Of a stretch of DNA of 64,000 nt, positions 41,309 to 50,077 are shown in pieces. Under the pieces are notes generated by a model that saw only the letters and a list, made by a program, of their open reading frames with translations, had not been told where the DNA came from and searched no databases. Every line of letters begins with the position of its first letter. The first letter of the stretch is position 1. A program made the position numbers and the translations under genes. The stretch comes from CAYPLH01 sp964411505 (GTDB lineage: Bacteria > Bacillota > Clostridia > CAYPLH01 > DUMO01): contig CAYPLH010000003.1 of NCBI GenBank assembly GCA_964411505.1, positions 1 to 64,000 of the forward strand. The letters run 5' to 3'.

Positions 41309-41337
41309 TTGACAAATAAAAGTAATGGTGGTATTTT
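41309..41337 (+). promoter_or_regulatory. Promoter of the hrcA-grpE-dnaK operon
   Basis: TTGACA (41309-41314), 17 bases, then TATTTT (41332-41337). The CIRCE operator begins 9 bases downstream, covering the transcription start region. Confidence 0.85.
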
Positions 41338-41346
41338 AAATATGTA

Positions 41347-41373
41347 TTAGCACTCAGCGGACTAGAGTGCTAA
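41347..41373. promoter_or_regulatory. CIRCE operator
   Basis: TTAGCACTC (41347-41355), nine bases, GAGTGCTAA (41365-41373): a perfect match to the CIRCE consensus bound by HrcA. It places hrcA, grpE and dnaK under HrcA repression, with autoregulation of hrcA. Confidence 0.98.
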
Positions 41374-41398
41374 TAAATCATAGAAGGAGAGGGGAAAG

Positions 41399-42454
41399 AT
41401 GCCGTTCGAACGGTTGAGTGAAAGAAAAAAAGTTATATTAAGAGCAATTATTGATGACTACATACGCTTTGCTGAGCCTGTAGGATCAAGGAGTGTATCA
41501 AAAAAGCATGAGCTTTCATTGAGCTCAGCAACAATAAGGAATGAAATGGCTGATCTTGAGGAAATGGGTTACCTTGAGCAACCTCACACTTCTGCTGGTA
41601 GAGTTCCATCTGATAAAGGATATAGGTACTATGTAGATGAGCTGATGGAATTAAAAATTCCCACACTTGAAGAGATGGAGAGTGTTAAAAACGCCCTTGA
41701 AGTTCAGATAAGTGAGTTGAACCAGCTTATAAAGGTAGTATCCAACGTCGTATCTAGGATTACTAAGTACACTTCGCTCGCAACTGCTTCTATGGTAAAC
41801 AGGGAAACTATCAAGACAATACGAGTTGTACCTATTGAATTAGGGAAAGCTCTTGTTATAGGAGTTACAAATGCTGGTATAGTAAAAAATGCTCTTATTA
41901 AAATATCAAATGCTATACAACCTTACACGCTTTTAAAAATATCTAATTTTTTGAACGAACAGTTTAATGGACGAAGCGTTGAAAGTATAGATCATAACGC
42001 AATAATTAAAATTATTGAGGAAACTGGATTAGAATTTTACCTTCTAGCACCTATTGTAAAAGGTGTCATTGATTGTGTAGGTCAAATTGATAACTATGAA
42101 ATATATTTTGATGGAGCAACTAATATTTTAAATTATCCAGAATTTAATGATATAGTTAAGGCAAGAGAATTTTTGCTTATGCTTGACGAGAAGGACGTGT
42201 TACAGAAGCTTTTATTAAGCGAAAGTAATGTAAATAAAGCAATAAATATAAAAATAGGCGAAGAAAATGATGTGGAGGAGGTTAAAAACTGTACAGTGGT
42301 GCTTACCTCATATAAAATAGGAGATTCAGCGAGGGGTACTTTGGGTGTTATAGGGCCTACAAGGATGGAATATTCAAGAGTTATTTCATCCATACATTAC
42401 ATTAGGAAGAAAATCGATCAGGAGATAAACAAGCTTTTGGGTAATGATGTTTAG
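41399..42454 (+). CDS. hrcA: Heat-inducible transcription repressor HrcA
   Basis: A 351-residue repressor. The N-terminal winged helix includes ILRAIIDDYIRFAEPVGSRS and SSATIRNEMADLEEMGYLEQPH; HTSAGRVPSDKGYRYYVD is the conserved linker. A GAF-like and C-terminal dimerisation region follows, with LGVIGPTRMEYSRVIS near the end. HrcA binds CIRCE with the help of GroE. GGAGAGGGG precedes the ATG. It lies 26 bases after its own operator. Confidence 0.97.
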   Translation: MPFERLSERKKVILRAIIDDYIRFAEPVGSRSVSKKHELSLSSATIRNEMADLEEMGYLEQPHTSAGRVPSDKGYRYYVDELMELKIPTLEEMESVKNALEVQISELNQLIKVVSNVVSRITKYTSLATASMVNRETIKTIRVVPIELGKALVIGVTNAGIVKNALIKISNAIQPYTLLKISNFLNEQFNGRSVESIDHNAIIKIIEETGLEFYLLAPIVKGVIDCVGQIDNYEIYFDGATNILNYPEFNDIVKAREFLLMLDEKDVLQKLLLSESNVNKAINIKIGEENDVEEVKNCTVVLTSYKIGDSARGTLGVIGPTRMEYSRVISSIHYIRKKIDQEINKLLGNDV

Positions 42455-42497
42455 AATAATCTTGTAAGCTTGAAAACAGCAAGGAGGGCAATTATAA

Positions 42498-43136
42498 ATG
42501 AGAAACAAAAAGAAAAAATGTTCTCATGAACCGATTGAAAACATTGAGAACAACGATGGTACTTTAAGTGATGATGCAGACAAAAGTGATGAAAATATCA
42601 ATTGCTGTGGTGGCGAATGCATGTGTGAAGACAATTTGGATATAGCTCAAGAAAATGAATTAATTAAAGATGAGCTTCAAAAGTTAAAAGAAGAATTGGA
42701 AGAAAAGTCTCGCAATTGTCAAGAGAATCTTGATAAGCTTCAACGTGTTGCAGCTGAATTTGACAATTACAAAAAAAGAGTGTCAAAAGAAAGAGAAAGT
42801 TATTACAGTGAAATATTAGCTGAAGTTATAGCTTTATTCCTCCCAATTATTGACAACATTGAGAGAGCTGTCGCGTTTTCAGACAAATGTGAAAGTGAAA
42901 CATCGTTGAAAGAAGGAGTGGAGCTAATTTTTCGGCAAATCAATGAATCGCTGCAAAACCTAGGTGTAGAATATATTGATTGTGTTGGCAAGAAATTTGA
43001 TCCTCAGTACCAGGAAGCTGTTATGCATGTAGAGGACGATTCATACGGTGAAAGTATTGTGATTGAGGAAATCAAAAAAGGTTATAAGTATAAGGACAAG
43101 GTTATCCGTTACAGCATGGTTAAAGTTGCAAATTAA
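42498..43136 (+). CDS. grpE: Nucleotide exchange factor GrpE
   Basis: A 212-residue DnaK co-chaperone that releases ADP. The acidic, Cys-containing N-terminal region (about 1-50, with CCGGECMC) is variable in the family. A long coiled coil (about 50-110) follows, then the GrpE signature around NIERAVAF and the beta-domain block KKGYKYKDKVIRYSMVKV. The four clustered cysteines near residues 33-39 are unusual. It is preceded by AAGGAGG and lies between hrcA and dnaK. Confidence 0.95.
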   Translation: MRNKKKKCSHEPIENIENNDGTLSDDADKSDENINCCGGECMCEDNLDIAQENELIKDELQKLKEELEEKSRNCQENLDKLQRVAAEFDNYKKRVSKERESYYSEILAEVIALFLPIIDNIERAVAFSDKCESETSLKEGVELIFRQINESLQNLGVEYIDCVGKKFDPQYQEAVMHVEDDSYGESIVIEEIKKGYKYKDKVIRYSMVKVAN

Positions 43137-43251
43137 ATTACTAAGAGTATTTAAATTAAGTTTACAAAAAAGCGAGTAGGGTAAAGGTATCCTTCGAGCA
43201 TTTTATATAGTTAGCATGAATTTTATAGTATAAATTTAGGAGGTTAAAAAT

Positions 43252-45111
43252 ATGGCAAAAGTAATAGGTATAGATTTGGGGACTACTAACTCAGTTGTCG
43301 CTGTTATTGAAGGTGGAGAGCCTGCTGTGATAACCAGCCAGGAGGGTAATAGACTTACTCCATCAGTAGTGGCATTTTCAAAAGCAGGAGAAAGACTAGT
43401 TGGTCAAGTTGCAAAAAGACAGGCAATTACAAACCCTGATAGAACAATACATTCAATTAAAAGGGATATGGGTAGCAATAAAAAGATTTCTATAGATGGC
43501 AAAAATTATACTCCCCAGGAAATATCTGCAATGATTCTGCAGAAATTGAAAGCTGATGCAGAAAGCTATCTTGGTGAAAGCGTAAGTCAAGCAGTTATAA
43601 CTGTTCCCGCATATTTCAGTGATTCTCAAAGGCAGGCAACCAAGGACGCAGGTAGAATAGCCGGTCTTGAAGTGCTTAGAATAATAAATGAGCCTACAGC
43701 CGCATCATTAGCTTATGGACTGGACAAAGAGCAAGATCAGAAAATACTTGTATTCGACCTTGGTGGCGGCACATTTGATGTATCAATTCTGGAAATAGGA
43801 GACGGGGTTTTTGAAGTTTTAGCAACTAGTGGTAACAACAGGCTTGGTGGTGATGATTTTGACCAGAACGTGTTGGATTATATTGCAGACAGTTTTAAAA
43901 GAGAAAACGGTATAGATCTTAGAAATGACAAAATGGCTCTTCAAAGACTTAAAGAAGCAGCTGAAAAAGCTAAGATTGAGCTTTCTAGTGTTACAACTAC
44001 AAATATAAACCTTCCTTTTATTACTGCTGATGCGCAAGGTCCAAAACATCTTGACATGACTTTGACAAGGGCGAAATTTGACGAGCTTACACACGATCTT
44101 GTGGAAAAGACTATGGAGCCTACAAGAAGAGCACTGAGTGATGCAGGTTTAAAACCTGATCAAATTGATAAAGTACTGTTGGTAGGCGGTTCATCAAGGA
44201 TTCCCGCAGTTCAGGAAGAAGTTAAGAAATATCTTGGCAAGGACCCTTTCAAGGGAATTAATCCTGATGAATGTGTGGCAGTTGGAGCAGCAATACAGGC
44301 AGGTGTTTTGACAGGAGATGTAAAGGACCTTCTTTTACTTGATGTTACACCGCTGTCATTAGGAATCGAAACTCTTGGTGGTGTATTTACAAAACTTATT
44401 GACAGGAATACTACAATTCCTACTAAGAAAAGTCAGGTATTTTCTACAGCGGCAGATGGTCAGACAAGTGTCGAAATACATGTGTTACAGGGAGAAAGAG
44501 AAATGGCAGCTGGAAATAAAACGCTTGGCAGGTTTAATCTTACAGGCATACCTCCGGCACAAAGGGGTATTCCCCAAATTGAGGTTGCATTTGATATAGA
44601 TGCAAACGGTATTGCACACGTTTCGGCAAAGGATCTTGGAACCGGAAACGAGCAAAAGATTACGATTACTGCTTCCACAAATCTTTCAGATGAAGAGATT
44701 GAAAAAGCTGTGAAAGAAGCTGAAAAAGCTGCAGCTGAAGATAAAAAGAAAAAGGATGAAGCAGAAACAAGAAACAATGCGGATTCGGCTGTATATCAAG
44801 CAGAGAAGGCGTTAAAGGATTTAGGTGATAAACTTGACAGTACTGATAAAGCTAAGATTGAGAGTGAAATAAGTAATGTTAAAGAAGTATTAAAAGGCAG
44901 CGATACTGAAGCTTTAAAGAAAGCTACAGAAGCATTGAATCAAGTATTTTATGAACTATCATCCAAGATATATCAGCAAGATCCTAACATGGGTCAACAA
45001 GATCCAGGCGCTGAACAAGGTGGTGCACAAGGGTATACTGCTCCCGATGACGATAATGTTTATGATGCTGATTATGAAGTAGTAGATGAAGATAATGATG
45101 ACAAAAAGTAA
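43252..45111 (+). CDS. dnaK: Chaperone DnaK (Hsp70)
   Basis: A 619-residue Hsp70. The ATPase domain has IGIDLGTTNSVVAVIEGG, FDLGGGTFDVSILEIG and VLLVGGSSRIPAVQ; the substrate-binding domain starts after DLLLLDVTPLSLGIETLGG. The helical lid is followed by a Gln/Gly/Asp-rich tail ending EVVDEDNDDKK, as in other DnaK proteins. Like other Gram-positive DnaK proteins it lacks the loop insertion of the Gram-negative ATPase domain. AGGAGG precedes the ATG. Confidence 0.98.
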   Translation: MAKVIGIDLGTTNSVVAVIEGGEPAVITSQEGNRLTPSVVAFSKAGERLVGQVAKRQAITNPDRTIHSIKRDMGSNKKISIDGKNYTPQEISAMILQKLKADAESYLGESVSQAVITVPAYFSDSQRQATKDAGRIAGLEVLRIINEPTAASLAYGLDKEQDQKILVFDLGGGTFDVSILEIGDGVFEVLATSGNNRLGGDDFDQNVLDYIADSFKRENGIDLRNDKMALQRLKEAAEKAKIELSSVTTTNINLPFITADAQGPKHLDMTLTRAKFDELTHDLVEKTMEPTRRALSDAGLKPDQIDKVLLVGGSSRIPAVQEEVKKYLGKDPFKGINPDECVAVGAAIQAGVLTGDVKDLLLLDVTPLSLGIETLGGVFTKLIDRNTTIPTKKSQVFSTAADGQTSVEIHVLQGEREMAAGNKTLGRFNLTGIPPAQRGIPQIEVAFDIDANGIAHVSAKDLGTGNEQKITITASTNLSDEEIEKAVKEAEKAAAEDKKKKDEAETRNNADSAVYQAEKALKDLGDKLDSTDKAKIESEISNVKEVLKGSDTEALKKATEALNQVFYELSSKIYQQDPNMGQQDPGAEQGGAQGYTAPDDDNVYDADYEVVDEDNDDKK

Positions 45112-45658
45112 TTAATAGTAATGTGATCATATCCTAGAAAGTCATGATACGGCTTTTTAGTGAACAATCATAGTTATAAGTTGGTAATGATGTAAGTTGG
45201 GAGGGTTTTATGCCCTCTCAATTTAGATTAAAGAGACTAAAATGTCTTCAATCTGCTTTTATAAAAAAGGTAAAATGATATAGTGTAGCAACAGAGCAGG
45301 CTAATTATTTTTCAGTTACAGTTCACAGGTAGCTAAAGAGTTACAGAGGGTCTGAACAGAAACTTTTTTAGAAAATAGATTGAAGTTAAATGCCTTAACA
45401 GTTTAATTTTTTATATTGATGTGCTATAATTATCAAGGTTGCAATATGAAAAGAAAGGCTTTTGTGCCCGCGTTTTGGCGGGCAATTCGTATAAAATAGC
45501 TAATACTACAGTGTTAGTTGTTAAATAAGCTGACTTTAAGAACACGTTCAATGGTTGGCGGATATTTTTTAAGCATCTGAATGTTGCTAAATAGACGAAA
45601 TTAAAGTTGTAGTACTTATTGCATATATTGTAATGGGAAATCGAAATGGAGTGGTTTT
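45112..45658 (+). other. Long dnaK-dnaJ gap with candidate promoter and leader
   Basis: About 550 bases without a normal gene. A weak hairpin GAGGG/CCCTC lies at 45201-45217. An extended -10 box TG-C-TATAAT is at 45422-45430, with no good -35. Just after it, a tiny frame (45446-45499, 17 codons beginning MKRKAFVPAF) contains the hairpin TGCCCGC/GCGGGCA (45465-45484). No CIRCE copy is present, so dnaJ probably has its own promoter with a leader of about 220 bases. Confidence 0.5.
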
Positions 45659-46798
45659 ATGGCTGAAAAAGGTGATTACTACGAAATTCTGGGTATTGAC
45701 AGAAATGCCTCTTCAGAAGATATAAAAAAAGCATATAGGAAACTTGCCAAAAAATATCACCCAGACGTAAATCAGGGTGACAAGGATTCTGAAGCAAAAT
45801 TTCAGAGAGTAAACGAAGCGTACACAGTTTTAAGTAATCCTGAAACAAAAGCAAGGTATGATCAGTATGGGCATGCAGGAGTGAATGGTGACAGTGGCTT
45901 TGGAGGCTTTGGGGACTTTGACTTTGGAGGTTTTGGGGATATTTTTGAATCGTTTTTTGGTGGTACTTCTGGTTTTGGAAGATCTTCATCCAGAACAAGG
46001 AGTGGACCTAGAAGAGGCGCTGATATTAAATATGGTCTTGAAATATCATTTGAAGAAGCAGCTTTTGGAGTCAGCAAGACTATAAATATAAATCGACCGG
46101 AAAAGTGTAATGCATGTAATGGATCTGGTTCAAAATCGGGTTCGAATCCTGAAACATGCAAGCATTGCAATGGAACAGGACAGATTCAGTATAAACAAAG
46201 CACTGCTTTTGGGCAGTTTGTTAATGTTAAAACATGCGAAATCTGTAATGGTGAAGGTAAAGTAATTACAAACCCTTGTCACACATGCAATGGTAGGGGT
46301 AAGGTTAGAAAGAATGTCTCAATTGATGTCAAGGTTCCTGCGGGAATTGATGATGGGCAGACAATATCTTTACGTGGTGAAGGCGAGCCAGGTTCAAAAG
46401 GTGGTCCTTCAGGTGACCTATTTATTTCCATAAGAGTTAAAGCACATCCTCTTTTTAAAAGGCAAGGTAGCGATGTTGTATGTGAAATGCCAATAACTTT
46501 TGTACAGGCTGCTTTAGGTGCTGAATTGGAAGTTCCAACACTGGACGGAAAGGTTTCATATAAAATCAATGAAGGTACACGAACAGGAACTGTATTCCGT
46601 TTAAGGGGAAAGGGAATCCCATACCTCAGAGGTAGTGGACGCGGTGATCAGTATGTTAAAGTAAATGTTGAAGTGCCTAAAAAACTGAATGCAAAACAGA
46701 AGGAAATACTGCTTCAATTTGCCGAAGCAAGCGGTGATGAAGTCTATGAAGAGAGAAAAAGCTTTTTTGATAAAATGAAGGATGTTTTGGGACGGTAA
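45659..46798 (+). CDS. dnaJ: Chaperone DnaJ (Hsp40)
   Basis: A 379-residue type I J-protein that delivers substrates to DnaK. The J domain (about 5-70) has the essential HPD in KYHPDVNQGDK. A Gly/Phe region (about 78-110) follows, then the zinc-binding domain with four CxxCxGxG repeats (CNACNGSG, CKHCNGTG, CEICNGEG, CHTCNGRG) and the two-part C-terminal substrate domain. ATG 45659 after a GGAG. It is separated from dnaK by an unusually long gap. Confidence 0.97.
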   Translation: MAEKGDYYEILGIDRNASSEDIKKAYRKLAKKYHPDVNQGDKDSEAKFQRVNEAYTVLSNPETKARYDQYGHAGVNGDSGFGGFGDFDFGGFGDIFESFFGGTSGFGRSSSRTRSGPRRGADIKYGLEISFEEAAFGVSKTININRPEKCNACNGSGSKSGSNPETCKHCNGTGQIQYKQSTAFGQFVNVKTCEICNGEGKVITNPCHTCNGRGKVRKNVSIDVKVPAGIDDGQTISLRGEGEPGSKGGPSGDLFISIRVKAHPLFKRQGSDVVCEMPITFVQAALGAELEVPTLDGKVSYKINEGTRTGTVFRLRGKGIPYLRGSGRGDQYVKVNVEVPKKLNAKQKEILLQFAEASGDEVYEERKSFFDKMKDVLGR

Positions 46799-46842
46799 GT
46801 ATATATGAAACAGTAAACTATTAACGTGATTTGAGGAACACT

Positions 46843-47787
46843 ATGAAATGGTTGAAACTCACAATTGAAACTACAAGTGAAGCTTCAGATGCTATCTCTG
46901 AAATGCTTACATCTTTAGGTGTAGCAGGCGTAGAAATATATGATCCAAACGAGTACAGAGAAGATCTAAAACGAGCTGCAGTACCCGGTTGGGCGGATGA
47001 TAAGTTTCTCAGATCTCTGGGTAATATTGTTAAAGTTAATGCGTACTTTGAACCTGAAGAATTTTACAAGAGAAACATATTACAACTTATAAAAGAAAAA
47101 TTAAAATTAATCTCTGGTTTTTTAAATGCAGGAAGCTTAAAAGTTACTTCCTCAGAAATGAAGGATGAGGATTGGAAGAACAATTGGAAACAGTTTTATA
47201 AACCAATGCGTATATCAAAGAAAGTTGTTATAAAGCCAACTTGGGAGGAATATTCCAAAAATAAAAATGATATTATAGTCGAAATAGATCCGGGTATGGC
47301 GTTTGGAACCGGTTTGCATGAGACTACAAGAATGTGTTCGGTTCTTCTTGAGAAGTACTTAAAAGCTGGGGATACTGTTCTGGATATAGGCTGTGGCACG
47401 GGCATTCTATCAATTATTGCCTCTAAACTTGGAGCATCCTTTATAACAGCAGTGGATATTGATGAGATAGCGGTTAAAGCTACTAAAATCAACACTTCAC
47501 TAAACGGAGTTAAGAATATAGATATATTCAAAGGAGAACTTAAAAATGTTATTCAGACAAAATATAATTTTATTGCAGCCAACATCATAGCCGATGTTAT
47601 AATTGACATTGGTGATATGGTTTTTTCATATCTTAAGGACGAAGGAATAATTGTTACATCGGGTATAATTAAAGAAAGAGCTAATGAAGTGATTAAAAAA
47701 TATGAAGATAAAGGTTTCCGACCAATGGAAGTATTATATGAAGGTGAATGGGTGGCGATTGCTTTTGGGTCTAAGAAATTCTTGTAA
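46843..47787 (+). CDS. prmA: Ribosomal protein L11 methyltransferase
   Basis: A 314-residue SAM-dependent methyltransferase that trimethylates L11. The N-terminal L11-binding region (KWLKLTIETTSEASDAISE) is followed by DPGMAFGTGLHETTRMC, the SAM motif VLDIGCGTGILSIIASKLGA and FIAANIIADV. The start ATG 46843 has GAGGA just upstream; a TTG at 46831 is an alternative. It follows dnaJ, the usual dnaJ-prmA pair; rsmE, the common third gene, is absent. Confidence 0.95.
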   Translation: MKWLKLTIETTSEASDAISEMLTSLGVAGVEIYDPNEYREDLKRAAVPGWADDKFLRSLGNIVKVNAYFEPEEFYKRNILQLIKEKLKLISGFLNAGSLKVTSSEMKDEDWKNNWKQFYKPMRISKKVVIKPTWEEYSKNKNDIIVEIDPGMAFGTGLHETTRMCSVLLEKYLKAGDTVLDIGCGTGILSIIASKLGASFITAVDIDEIAVKATKINTSLNGVKNIDIFKGELKNVIQTKYNFIAANIIADVIIDIGDMVFSYLKDEGIIVTSGIIKERANEVIKKYEDKGFRPMEVLYEGEWVAIAFGSKKFL

Positions 47788-47921
47788 AACAGTAAGTTAT
47801 CACCTGTTCGATAATATAATCTCCAGTGGATGAGATGATTGAAGTAAAAAGGCGAGGAAACTGCGTAAACTAATAATAGGAATAAATAAATAAAAAGCAG
47901 CCTATTTTTTAAAGTTATTTG

Positions 47922-47930
47922 TGGTATAAT
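47922..47930 (+). promoter_or_regulatory. Extended -10 promoter upstream of yicC
   Basis: TGG-TATAAT at 47922-47930, about 50 bases before the yicC start. The -35 region is only T-rich, so recognition would depend on the extended -10. Confidence 0.5.
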
Positions 47931-47983
47931 ATGATTATTTACCGTATGCAAAAAAATAGAATCAGCAAAAAGGAAGTATACAT

Positions 47984-48862
47984 ATGATTAAGAGTATGAC
48001 CGGCTTTGGAAGAGGCGAGTTTGAACAGAATCAGAAGAAATTTTTGGTTGAAATTAAATCTGTTAATCACAGATATAATGATATTTTTATAAGAATGCCC
48101 AGACAGATGACCTATCTTGAAAATAAGGTTCGAGATGTAGTTAAGAGTCAGCTTTCACGTGGTAAAATAGATGTTTATATAAACTATGAAGATAATTCGG
48201 AAAATCAAAGGAATATCTGGTTTGACAAATCACTGGTGAGTGGCTACAAGAAAGCACTTGAAAGTATTAGGGATGGATTTAGCATTACTGACGATATAAC
48301 TGTTTCTCTTATTGCCAGATTTCCGGATGTGCTAAGAGTTGAGGACGAGAAAGAAGACGAAGAAAAACTGTGGCAGATACTTGAAGTAGCTGTTGAAAAA
48401 GCTTTGTATGCTATAATTGGGATGAGAGCAAAAGAAGGTAAGGAGATTTTTAATAATCTGGTTGAAAAGGCTGAACATGTACTAAAGGAGCTGGATAAAG
48501 TTAAGATTCAAGCTCCATTGGTCGTGAAATTATATAAGCAAAAATTAGAATCAAGGTTAAATGAATTACTACAAAATATGACTATGGATGAAGGACGTTT
48601 GGAAACCGAAGTTGCGTTGTTTGCTGATAAGTGCTGCATTGATGAGGAAATTGTAAGATTTGAGAGTCATGTAAAACAGCTTAAGCAGACGCTTTTGCTC
48701 AATGAACCTGTAGGGAAAAAACTGGATTTCATAATTCAGGAAATGAACAGAGAAACAAACACGATGGGTTCCAAAGCAAATGATCTGGACATAACTAAGA
48801 GTGTTGTAGAAATAAAATATGAAATAGAAAAGATCCGTGAACTAGTGCAAAATATAGAGTAG
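47984..48862 (+). CDS. yicC: YicC/YloC-family endoribonuclease
   Basis: A 292-residue cytoplasmic protein that starts IKSMTGFGRGE and ends DITKSVVEIKYEIEKIRELVQNIE (residues about 268-291), both strongly conserved in the YicC family. In E. coli the protein acts as an endoribonuclease and affects small-RNA stability. The central part includes EVKSVNHRYNDI-like residues (here EIKSVNHRYNDIFIRMP). It heads the yicC-remA-gmk-rpoZ cluster typical of Firmicutes, and AAAAAGGAAG precedes the ATG. Confidence 0.94.
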   Translation: MIKSMTGFGRGEFEQNQKKFLVEIKSVNHRYNDIFIRMPRQMTYLENKVRDVVKSQLSRGKIDVYINYEDNSENQRNIWFDKSLVSGYKKALESIRDGFSITDDITVSLIARFPDVLRVEDEKEDEEKLWQILEVAVEKALYAIIGMRAKEGKEIFNNLVEKAEHVLKELDKVKIQAPLVVKLYKQKLESRLNELLQNMTMDEGRLETEVALFADKCCIDEEIVRFESHVKQLKQTLLLNEPVGKKLDFIIQEMNRETNTMGSKANDLDITKSVVEIKYEIEKIRELVQNIE

Positions 48863-48917
48863 TTGATAAATTAACTGGGTAACTGATAAAAAAATAAACT
48901 TATTTGGAGGAGAATAA

Positions 48918-49193
48918 ATGAAATTGATAAACATTGGCTTTGGTAATATTGTTTCTGCTAACAGACTTATTGCAATTGTAAGTCCTGAGTCAGCTCCAAT
49001 AAAAAGAATAATCCAGGAGGCTCGAGAAAGAGGCATGTTGATTGACGCAACCTACGGCAGACGTACCCGCGCAGTTATAATCACAGATAGTGACCATATA
49101 ATTTTGTCTGCGGTACAACCTGAAACCGTTGCTCATAGGTTAAATTCAAAAGGAGCAAATTCAGAAGATTTAAATATTTCGATACCGGAATAG
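48918..49193 (+). CDS. remA: Extracellular matrix regulator RemA (DUF370)
   Basis: A 91-residue DNA-binding protein. LINIGFGNIVSANRLIAIVS, SAPIKRIIQEARERG and DATYGRRTRAVIITDSDHII cover almost the entire RemA domain. In Bacillus subtilis it activates biofilm-matrix and osmoprotection genes as an oligomer that bends DNA. It lies 55 bases after yicC and 9 bases before gmk. GGAGGAG precedes the ATG. Confidence 0.95.
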   Translation: MKLINIGFGNIVSANRLIAIVSPESAPIKRIIQEARERGMLIDATYGRRTRAVIITDSDHIILSAVQPETVAHRLNSKGANSEDLNISIPE

Positions 49194-49202
49194 GAGGCCA
49201 AA

Positions 49203-49811
49203 ATGGTTCGAAAAGGTTTACTTATTGTAGTGTCAGGACCTTCAGGTTCAGGTAAGAGTACATTGTTAAAAGAAATTAGGAAAAGCAATTCTGATTTGAA
49301 ATTTTCGGTGTCTGCTACAACAAGGGTACCAAGGGTTAATGAAGTTGAGGGTCGGAATTACTTTTTTAAAACTGTTGATGAATTTAAGAAAATGATCAAT
49401 AATAATGAATTAATTGAGTGGACCCAGTACTGTGAAAACTTTTATGGAACTCCCAAAAAGTATGTAGAGAATTGTATTGAATCAGGTTCTGATGTAATTT
49501 TGGAAATCGAAGTGGTCGGAAATGAAAATATAAGAAAGATATATCCTGAATGTGTTTCGATTTTTATACTTCCGCCAACATATAAGGAGCTTAAGAGGAG
49601 AATCGAGGTAAGAGGAACTGAAACCGGTGAAACGAAAAAAAGGAGACTGGAAACAGCTCGTAAAGAAATGCATTGCATAGACCAGTATAACTATGTTGTA
49701 TTGAACGATGATATAAATAAGGCAATTTTTGACATTGAGTGTATAATTAATGCTGAAAAGCTGAGAGTTCAACGCAACATGAATATTCTAAATGATATAG
49801 GTTTAATTTAA
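49203..49811 (+). CDS. gmk: Guanylate kinase
   Basis: A 202-residue kinase that converts GMP to GDP. The P-loop SGPSGSGKSTL is at about residues 10-20, with SATTRVPRVNEVEGRNYFF as GMP-binding region, VILEIEVVGNENI and RRIEVRGTETGETKKRR as lid region. The usual DIDVQGA motif reads EIEVVGN, a mild variation. It follows remA directly and is one of the strongest neighbours of rpoZ across Firmicutes. Confidence 0.96.
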   Translation: MVRKGLLIVVSGPSGSGKSTLLKEIRKSNSDLKFSVSATTRVPRVNEVEGRNYFFKTVDEFKKMINNNELIEWTQYCENFYGTPKKYVENCIESGSDVILEIEVVGNENIRKIYPECVSIFILPPTYKELKRRIEVRGTETGETKKRRLETARKEMHCIDQYNYVVLNDDINKAIFDIECIINAEKLRVQRNMNILNDIGLI

Positions 49812-49839
49812 ATATTGTGTTTTTAAGGAGGTAATCACG

Positions 49840-50049
49840 ATGCTTTATCCACCTGTTAGTGAATTGCTTGAAAAGGTTGATACAAAGTATACTCTTGTTG
49901 TAGCAACAGCCAAAAGGGCTAGACAGCTTGTTGAAGGCGCAGACAGACTAATAGAGATTGACACAGATAGTCCTGTTACAGTAGCAGTACAAGAGATATA
50001 TGAAGATAAAGTTAGATATGTACGGAAAAACAATACCACTATCAAATAA
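49840..50049 (+). CDS. rpoZ: RNA polymerase omega subunit
   Basis: A 69-residue small subunit that helps assemble RNA polymerase. LYPPVSELLEKVDTKYTLVV, AKRARQLVEGA and AVQEIYEDKVRYVR are typical of the Firmicute omega. GGAGG lies before the ATG, and the gene follows gmk by 28 bases. In many relatives coaBC and priA come next, but here glyQS follows. Confidence 0.95.
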   Translation: MLYPPVSELLEKVDTKYTLVVATAKRARQLVEGADRLIEIDTDSPVTVAVQEIYEDKVRYVRKNNTTIK

Positions 50050-50077
50050 ATGTTTTTAATACACCAGGAGGAATTTT

